Below are positions 5,798-6,889 of a stretch of DNA of 6,889 nt, piece after piece. Numbering within the stretch: the stretch's first letter is position 1; each line of letters begins with the position of its first letter. The position numbers and the translations under genes were made by a program. The DNA is from an uncultured Eubacteriales bacterium. GTDB taxonomy: Bacteria > Bacillota > Clostridia > Monoglobales > Monoglobaceae. Location: positions 1 to 6,889 of the forward strand of contig URTH01000094.1 in the NCBI GenBank assembly GCA_900550775.1, read 5' to 3'. Under the pieces are notes generated by a model that did not search any database, was not told the origin of the DNA, and saw only the letters and a program-made list of their open reading frames with translations.

Positions 5798-5826
5798 ATT
5801 GTATCATAAAAGTGAGACGGACACAA
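5798..5826 (-). promoter_or_regulatory. Sigma-A-type promoter of the P-loop gene
   Basis: On the minus strand a -35 box TTGTGT (5826-5821), a 17-base spacer and a -10 TACAAT (5803-5798) with an upstream TG (TGATACAAT, extended -10) are seen. Transcription would start near 5791, giving a leader of about 50 bases that contains a weak AGATTAG / CTAAAATCT hairpin before the ribosome-binding site. The core TTTTATGATAYAAT is shared with the tig promoter. Confidence 0.75.
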
Positions 5827-5867
5827 GTGCTTTTTCTGCATTTTTTTAAATTTTTTGTAAACATCTT

Positions 5868-6889
5868 CTAGCCGTTTAATCTGGCTTCCAATTCCTCTTT
5901 CATATCCTCATAGCCGGGCTTTCCCAAAAGCGCAAACATATTCTTTTTATAGCTCTCTACGCCGGGCTGGTCAAAGGGGTTGACGCCGAGCAGATAGCCG
6001 CTGATGCCGCAGGCCTTTTCAAAGAAGTAAACCAGCTGGCCGAAGGTGTATTCATCCAGCGCGGAAAGCGCAATGACGAGGTTCGGCACACCGCCGTCCG
6101 TGTGGGCAAGGGTTGTGCCCTCAAAGGCTTTTTTGTTGACAAAATCCATCGTCTTTCCGGCCAGGAAATTCAGGCCGTCCACGTTGTCTGCGTCCGCCTC
6201 GATCACGATATCTTCTTTGCTGTTTTTCACATACAGTACGGTTTCAAAAAGCATTCTCCGTCCGTCCTGAATATACTGTCCCATCGAATGCAAATCCGTG
6301 GAGAAGCTGACGCCGGCCGGGAAAATTCCTTTCTGATCCTTGCCCTCGCTCTCGCCGTAAAGCTGCTTCCACCACTCGGTAAAGTACTGCAGCTCCGGCT
6401 CGTAGTTTACCAGCATCTCAACATCCTTGCCCTTGCGGTGCAGAATGTTGCGGATTGCCGCATACTGATAGCAGGGGTTTTCTTCCAGGTTTTCGTTTGC
6501 GTAAAGGGTGCGTGCATCTGCTGCGCCCTGCATCATCCGATCGATATCCGCGCCGGAAACCGCGATCGGCAAAAGGCCGACTGCCGTCAACACGGAGTAG
6601 CGTCCGCCCACATCGTCCGGAACCACAAAGGTTTCATATCCCTCATCGTCCGCCAGTTTTTTCAATGCGCCCTTTGCACGGTCGGTGGTCGCATAAATGC
6701 GGCGCCTTGCCTCTTCCTTCCCGTAGCGCTCCTCGACATACTTCTTTAAAATGCGGAACGCAATCGCCGGCTCAGTCGTGGTTCCCGACTTGGAAATCAC
6801 GTTTAAGGAAACATCCTTTCCGTCCAGGCATTTGATTACCGCATTTAAATAGTTGGGGCTGATATTGTTTCCCGCAAAGATAATCTGCG
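5868..6889 (-). CDS. pgi: Glucose-6-phosphate isomerase, C-terminal part (5' end beyond right edge)
   Basis: The last 339 codons of phosphoglucose isomerase, which interconverts glucose 6-phosphate and fructose 6-phosphate in glycolysis and gluconeogenesis in the cytoplasm. The frame is open to the window edge; the GTG at 6800 is an internal valine codon, not a start, because upstream residues ([16 protein letters not shown]) continue the family sequence. Numbered from the first full codon: sugar-phosphate loop SKSGTTTE at 32-39, family signature DDVGGRYS at 91-98, catalytic Glu179 in GESEGK, His200 in STDLHSMGQ, and signature two with FDQPGVE at 305-311 and catalytic Lys314. The spacings Glu-His (21) and His-Lys (114) equal those of the Geobacillus enzyme as I recall its numbering, so about 110 N-terminal residues are missing. 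It ends 125 bases before the P-loop gene; no clear hairpin terminator follows, only A-rich sequence. Confidence 0.97.
   Translation of the reverse strand, partial: QIIFAGNNISPNYLNAVIKCLDGKDVSLNVISKSGTTTEPAIAFRILKKYVEERYGKEEARRRIYATTDRAKGALKKLADDEGYETFVVPDDVGGRYSVLTAVGLLPIAVSGADIDRMMQGAADARTLYANENLEENPCYQYAAIRNILHRKGKDVEMLVNYEPELQYFTEWWKQLYGESEGKDQKGIFPAGVSFSTDLHSMGQYIQDGRRMLFETVLYVKNSKEDIVIEADADNVDGLNFLAGKTMDFVNKKAFEGTTLAHTDGGVPNLVIALSALDEYTFGQLVYFFEKACGISGYLLGVNPFDQPGVESYKKNMFALLGKPGYEDMKEELEARLNG

Noticed and set aside
6102..6749. 215-codon plus-strand open frame antisense to pgi
   Set aside because: It is a shadow of the well-conserved pgi coding strand, with a composition typical of antisense reading and no domain motif.

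Overview
This window reads as a stretch of ordinary chromosome from a low- to mid-GC Firmicute of class Clostridia, with a Lachnospiraceae-like flavour. That placement is inferred from protein character: the long form of threonine synthase, a DUF1540 cysteine-rich mini-protein, the COG1768-type phosphohydrolase, a ~450-residue glucose-6-phosphate isomerase, purine-rich Shine-Dalgarno sites, and AT-rich promoters set between roughly 50% GC genes. I see no mobile element, tRNA, rRNA, CRISPR array or prophage gene.

Layout from left to right: the first 46 codons of clpX (minus strand, running off the left edge), clpP (minus), a 169-base spacer with an RNA hairpin, tig for trigger factor (minus) with a clear sigma-A promoter, a metallophosphoesterase (minus), a 212-base divergent spacer holding several inverted repeats, a 55-residue DUF1540 protein (the only plus-strand gene) with its own terminator, thrC (minus), a 308-base spacer with two terminator-like hairpins and a doubtful small ORF, a 137-residue P-loop protein of unknown function (minus) with a strong promoter, and the C-terminal three quarters of pgi (minus, running off the right edge).

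The left third is the widespread tig-clpP-clpX protein-quality block. Trigger factor folds nascent chains at the ribosome exit, and ClpX unfolds substrates and feeds them to the ClpP peptidase chamber. The other genes are metabolic (last step of threonine synthesis; glucose-6-phosphate/fructose-6-phosphate interconversion) or conserved but uncharacterised, and appear to be separate transcription units rather than one operon.

No convincing undescribed multi-gene system is present. The points worth a second look are small: the 5021-5328 spacer (hairpin with T-tract just ahead of thrC, and an open frame straddling a terminator), the structured region upstream of the DUF1540 gene, the clpP leader hairpin, and the P-loop protein itself.
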